DNA of 64,000 nucleotides from CAVXNP01 sp963763305 (GTDB taxonomy: Bacteria; Pseudomonadota; Gammaproteobacteria; Xanthomonadales; Rhodanobacteraceae), in assembly GCA_963763305.1 (NCBI GenBank), contig CAVXNP010000002.1:198085-262084 (forward strand), read 5' to 3'. Shown in pieces: positions 61,146 to 64,000 of this stretch. Under the pieces are notes generated by a model. That model was not told where the DNA came from, ran no database searches, and was given only the letters and a program-made list of their open reading frames with translations. Positions within the stretch are counted from its first letter, which is position 1. Every line of letters begins with the position of its first letter. The translations under genes and the position numbers were made by a program.

Positions 61146-62267
61146 TTGACGCAAGCTTCTCTTACCTCCATGATGGCAGCCGATTCCGCCCCGACCAGGA
61201 CGTGGGCATTGAGAAGGAAGACGATCCACAACAGGAAGACCAAGAAGCTCGCCGGGAACTGGCTGTTCCGGTGGAGGTTCGCGCTCGACGCCCTGATGCT
61301 CCTGACCTTGGTCGGCGGGGCCGCACTGCTCTTCACAGAGGTTGTGACCAACCGGTCCGCCTTCCTCTACTTCTTTTTCGTTCCCGTCTCAGCGGGAGCC
61401 GTCATCCTGGGCCGCCTGCGCGGCATGCTGTACGCGGGTATTGCGGGCGCGCTCATCCTGGCCGCGGTCTTGATCAGGGGTCTCGACTGGCTCTACAAGC
61501 CCGCTGAGACGGCGGAGGAGGCGGGCTCCCTCATCGTGTGGATCTGCCTGCTGCTGATCACCGCCTACCTGGTCGGCGTGGTCTCCGAGCGAGGCGGCAA
61601 TCGAAGCGTGTTGCAGGGGGTGGGCAGCGAGGCCATCGCCGCCGTCGAGCGCGAGCGCCGCCGCATGGGCTTCGACGTACACGACGGGATCGCCCAGACG
61701 GTGACCACCGCCCAGATGCAGGCGGAGATCCTCAAGGCGCTGACGCAGCATGCCGGTCCTGAGATCCGGGAGGAGGTCCAGAATCTCAAGGAGACCATCG
61801 GCATGAGCGTGCACGAGATCCGGGAGATGATCGGCAACCTGCGCCCGCCGCCGCTCCAGCCGGACGAGTTCTCCGCCACCCTGCAGCGGCTCATCGACGA
61901 CTTCCGCGAGCACAACGGTATCAAGACGGAGTTGGAGGTGGAGGGCGACCTCCCGTCGCACACCGACTCGATGCGGATCTGCGTCTACCGCATCGTGCAG
62001 GAGGCCCTTTCCAACGTCGAGCAGCACGCCGACGCCTCCCGAGTCCGAGTGGGGATCCAAGCCACCCACGCCGGCGTCTTCCTGACCGTGGCCGACGACG
62101 GGGTGGGCTTCGACCCGAAGAAAGCAACCGATCACGGGAGCAACGGCCACTTCGGCGTCCTGGGGATGCAGGAACGAGCCACCCTGCTGCGCGGCCGGGT
62201 GCGGGTGGACAGCGCCCCGGGAGAAGGCACGGTGGTGCCGGCACACATCCCCGGACCGAGACGCTGA
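61146..62267 (+). CDS. Membrane sensor histidine kinase, NarL/DesK type
   Basis: 373 aa from a TTG start with GGGAG 5 nt ahead. Basic N-terminus, four membrane helices at about 43-165 (ALDALMLLTLVGGAALLFTE, FLYFFFVPVSAGAVILG, LYAGIAGALILAAVLI, IVWICLLLITAYLVGVVSE), then a HisKA_3 dimerisation domain with phospho-His in RMGFDVHDGIAQTVTTAQMQ, and a HATPase domain with N box RIVQEALSNVEQHADASRVR and G boxes VADDGVGFDP and GVLGMQERATLLRGRV. Signal unknown. Divergent from azlC by 40 nt and followed by response regulators, its likely partners. Confidence 0.93.
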   Translation: MTQASLTSMMAADSAPTRTWALRRKTIHNRKTKKLAGNWLFRWRFALDALMLLTLVGGAALLFTEVVTNRSAFLYFFFVPVSAGAVILGRLRGMLYAGIAGALILAAVLIRGLDWLYKPAETAEEAGSLIVWICLLLITAYLVGVVSERGGNRSVLQGVGSEAIAAVERERRRMGFDVHDGIAQTVTTAQMQAEILKALTQHAGPEIREEVQNLKETIGMSVHEIREMIGNLRPPPLQPDEFSATLQRLIDDFREHNGIKTELEVEGDLPSHTDSMRICVYRIVQEALSNVEQHADASRVRVGIQATHAGVFLTVADDGVGFDPKKATDHGSNGHFGVLGMQERATLLRGRVRVDSAPGEGTVVPAHIPGPRR

Positions 62268-62496
62268 GATCCGCGGCGAGCCGCGACACGGGGACACGAC
62301 GACGCCAGGCCGTGCAAGGATTAGCCGCGAAGCACGACGAATTGCGTGATTGATGAGAAGTCCATTAAGATGAGGCCCGCCACGAAGAATCCGACGACCG
62401 CTCAACCCGGCGGACGGATCCGCCGAGAAGAAGGGGTACGTCGTCGGCGACAGGCCGGAGCAGTCGCCGATGGTAGATGCAGGTCAGGGAGGGTCG

Positions 62497-63164
62497 ATGT
62501 CCGAAGCCGCGAGCCAGCTCCACAGCGCCGATTCGTCGCTGCGTGTCCGACCAGATCAAGGTCGTGATCGCGGACGACCACGAGTTGGTCCGTTCCGGGG
62601 TCAGGCAGGCTCTGCGCGCGAGCGACGATATCCGGGTCGTGGGCGAGGCCTCCGACGGCGCGGGCGCGTTGGCGATCTGGAGACGCACGAGGTCGACGTG
62701 CTGCTGCTCGATGTGCGCATGCCCCGGATGGACGGCTTCGAGTGCCTGCGCGAAGCCGCCACGCGCCACGCCCATCTGTCGGTCCTCATGCTGAGCGTGG
62801 ACGACAACCGGGAGACCATCACCGAGGCGCTGGCCTGCGGCGCCTCCGGCTACGTCCCCAAGTCCATCCGCCCGGCCGACCTCGCCTCCGCCATCCGGCA
62901 GGCCTCGAGCGGCACCGTGTTCATGGGCGGCCCCCGCCTGGTCCGCGCCGCCGCTCCGGCCGAGCCGTGCGTCAGCCTGACCGCCGCGAACGCGAGATCC
63001 TGCGCCTACGTCGCCAAGGGCAAGTGCAACGACGACATCGCCGGGCGGCTCTACGTCACCACGAAGACGGTCAAGTACCACCTGACCAACTCTTCGTCAA
63101 GCTGGGCGTGTCCAACCGCACCGAAGCGGCCGCCTTCGCGCTGAACCACCACCTGGTCGATTAG
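62497..63164 (+). pseudogene. LuxR/NarL-type response regulator, frameshifted
   Basis: Starts MSEAASQLHSADSSLR after GGGAGG. Segments in different frames: SDQIKVVIADDHELVRSGVR (acidic pair), VDVLLLDVRMPRMDGFECLR (phospho-Asp), LMLSVDDNRETITEALACGA and SGYVPKSIRPADL (Lys), then a LuxR DNA-binding domain LTDREREIL, CNDDIAGRLYVTTKTVKYHL and VSNRTEAAAFALNHHLVD. Three or four single-base shifts. All key residues are kept, so a sequence error is plausible. Likely target of the histidine kinase just upstream. Confidence 0.8.
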
Positions 63165-63167
63165 CCC

Positions 63168-63189
63168 GGCTGCCCGGCCTCGGGCAGCC
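63168..63189 (+). terminator. Hairpin after the response regulator
   Basis: GGCTGCCC-GGCCTC-GGGCAGCC, perfect 8-bp arms, 4 nt after the stop codon. Followed by CTCCTC, without a long T-run. The ~250 nt from here to the next gene hold no gene. Confidence 0.55.
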
Positions 63190-63443
63190 CTCCTCGACCG
63201 CGCCCCTCGGCCCCCGCCGCCCGCACGGCCTCCTCCGCGTACTACCGCGCTCCCCGCCCCGTGACCCTGGACCAAAGTCCAGTCTCCACCCCGACCTTGA
63301 CCCGCGCACGTCTGGACCCCCGCGAACGCACGGCTGGACCTCGGGATGAGGGAAGCCGCTCTCCCCCCGCATAGCATGGCCTCATCACCAAACGGGGCGC
63401 GGCCGGGTGGCCAAGCCTCCAAGAGACCGGAAGGGAGGGACGC

Positions 63444-63884
63444 GTGGAGCCGATTCGCCTCGTCGTCGCCGACGACCACGACGGGTTCCGCCGCACCCTC
63501 ATCAACCTCCTGGCGCTCGACGGTGACTTGGAGATCGTGGGCGAGGCATCCAACGGCCAGGAGGCGTACGACCTCTGCCTGGGCCTCCTCCCCGATGTGG
63601 CGCTCCTGGACCTGAGCATGCCGATCATGGACGGCGCGGAGGCGACCCAGCGCATCAAGCGCTCCGCCCCCCAGTCCAAGGTCATCATCTTCACGGTCTT
63701 CACCGAGGAGGGCTCCATCCGGAAGGCGCTCGAGGCAGGGGCCGACCGCTACCTCACCAAAGGAGTCTCGCGCCCCGAGCTCATCGCGACCATCAAGGCG
63801 GTCGCAGGCGAGCCGAAGGGCTCACCGGCGCCGATGGTGGCCGGCACGGCAGTCCTTATCGACGATCTCGGTGGGAGCCGCTGA
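63444..63884 (+). CDS. Response regulator receiver, no output domain
   Basis: 146 aa from GTG 63444 (VEPIRLVVADDHDGFRRTLI) after GGGAGGGA. Receiver domain complete: acidic ADDHD, phospho-Asp in DVALLDLSMPIMDGAEATQR, Thr in IIFTVFTEEG, Lys in YLTKGVSRPELIATIKAV. After residue 125 only a short tail (GSPAPMVAGTAVLIDDLGGS), no DNA-binding domain. May modulate the upstream kinase or act in a phosphorelay. Confidence 0.88.
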   Translation: MEPIRLVVADDHDGFRRTLINLLALDGDLEIVGEASNGQEAYDLCLGLLPDVALLDLSMPIMDGAEATQRIKRSAPQSKVIIFTVFTEEGSIRKALEAGADRYLTKGVSRPELIATIKAVAGEPKGSPAPMVAGTAVLIDDLGGSR

Positions 63885-63892
63885 GAGGCGAC

Positions 63893-63914
63893 TGGCGCCC
63901 CGCAGGGGCCGCCA
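63893..63914 (+). terminator. Hairpin after the receiver gene
   Basis: TGGCGCCCC-GCA-GGGGCCGCCA, arms pairing except for one bulge, 8 nt past the stop. The remaining 86 nt hold only a GGGAGGGAGGTG ribosome-site-like end, suggesting another gene begins just outside. Confidence 0.45.
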
Positions 63915-64000
63915 GCGAGATCGTCGCAGGGAGAGGTGGCGTCGACAGCGACACCACCGTAGGGAGGAGTTGGAACTTCGAGTTGGAAGGGAGGGAGGTG

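Overview
ORGANISM. Most of the window (about 1-60,480) reads as a chromosome segment of a high-GC gammaproteobacterium of the Xanthomonadales/Lysobacterales, probably Rhodanobacteraceae-like. The basis is gene order and families: smc-zipA; guaB-guaA; ndk-rlmN-pilF-rodZ-yfgM-bamB-der; a TetR(PsrA-like)-fadN-type-thiolase unit; and many copies of a GGTGGGCTTCAGCCCACC inverted repeat. The last 3.5 kb does not look like the same replicon. At about 60,480 a C-terminal nitrilase fragment of the host abuts an AzlC fragment, followed by a histidine kinase and two response regulators with strong GGGAGG-type ribosome binding sites. I read this as a chimeric join or a very recent recombination.

LAYOUT. 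1-5.3 kb: end of smc, zipA, three small hypothetical genes. 5.8-9.2 kb: an exonuclease/helicase pair resembling MrfB/MrfA, the helicase riddled with frameshifts. 9.4-11.2 kb: a lipoprotein and two small envelope-type proteins. 11.2-16 kb: accessory stretch with a decayed helix-turn-helix gene, a coiled-coil remnant, a KfrA-like regulator and a Phd/zeta-type toxin pair, several with palindromes in front. 16.1-18.3 kb: pnuC, hsp20, a phosphoribosyltransferase. 18.5-36.3 kb: one long leftward trehalose/alpha-glucan operon (glgE, small ORF, treS-maltokinase, glgB, glgX, treZ, malQ, treY), mostly joined by ATGA/GTGA overlaps. 36.4-40 kb: DUF3606 gene, sirtuin, tadA, a GH13 C-terminal relic, a peroxiredoxin-like gene and a 133-bp tandem repeat array. 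40.5-44.8 kb: guaA, guaB, folD. 45.2-52 kb: der to ndk. 52.2-56.7 kb: fatty-acid beta-oxidation unit. 57.3-60.1 kb: an IS3-family and an IS4-family element set in repeat-rich DNA.

HOW IT WORKS TOGETHER. The glucan operon holds both known maltodextrin-to-trehalose routes: TreY/TreZ releases trehalose from linear glucan, and TreS/maltokinase/GlgE turns trehalose through maltose and maltose-1-phosphate into alpha-1,4-glucan, which GlgB branches and GlgX/MalQ remodel. No glgC, glgA or glgP lies in the window. Hsp20 sits behind a good FNR/Anr-type box, and the beta-oxidation unit behind two CAAAC-N4-GTTTG operators.

QUALITY. Single-base frameshifts interrupt smc, treY, der, the exonuclease, the helicase, the peroxiredoxin, the IS3 transposase, azlC and one response regulator. 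Since smc and der are normally essential, many are probably sequencing indels. Their density varies: about ten in the helicase, one in the 18 kb glucan operon.
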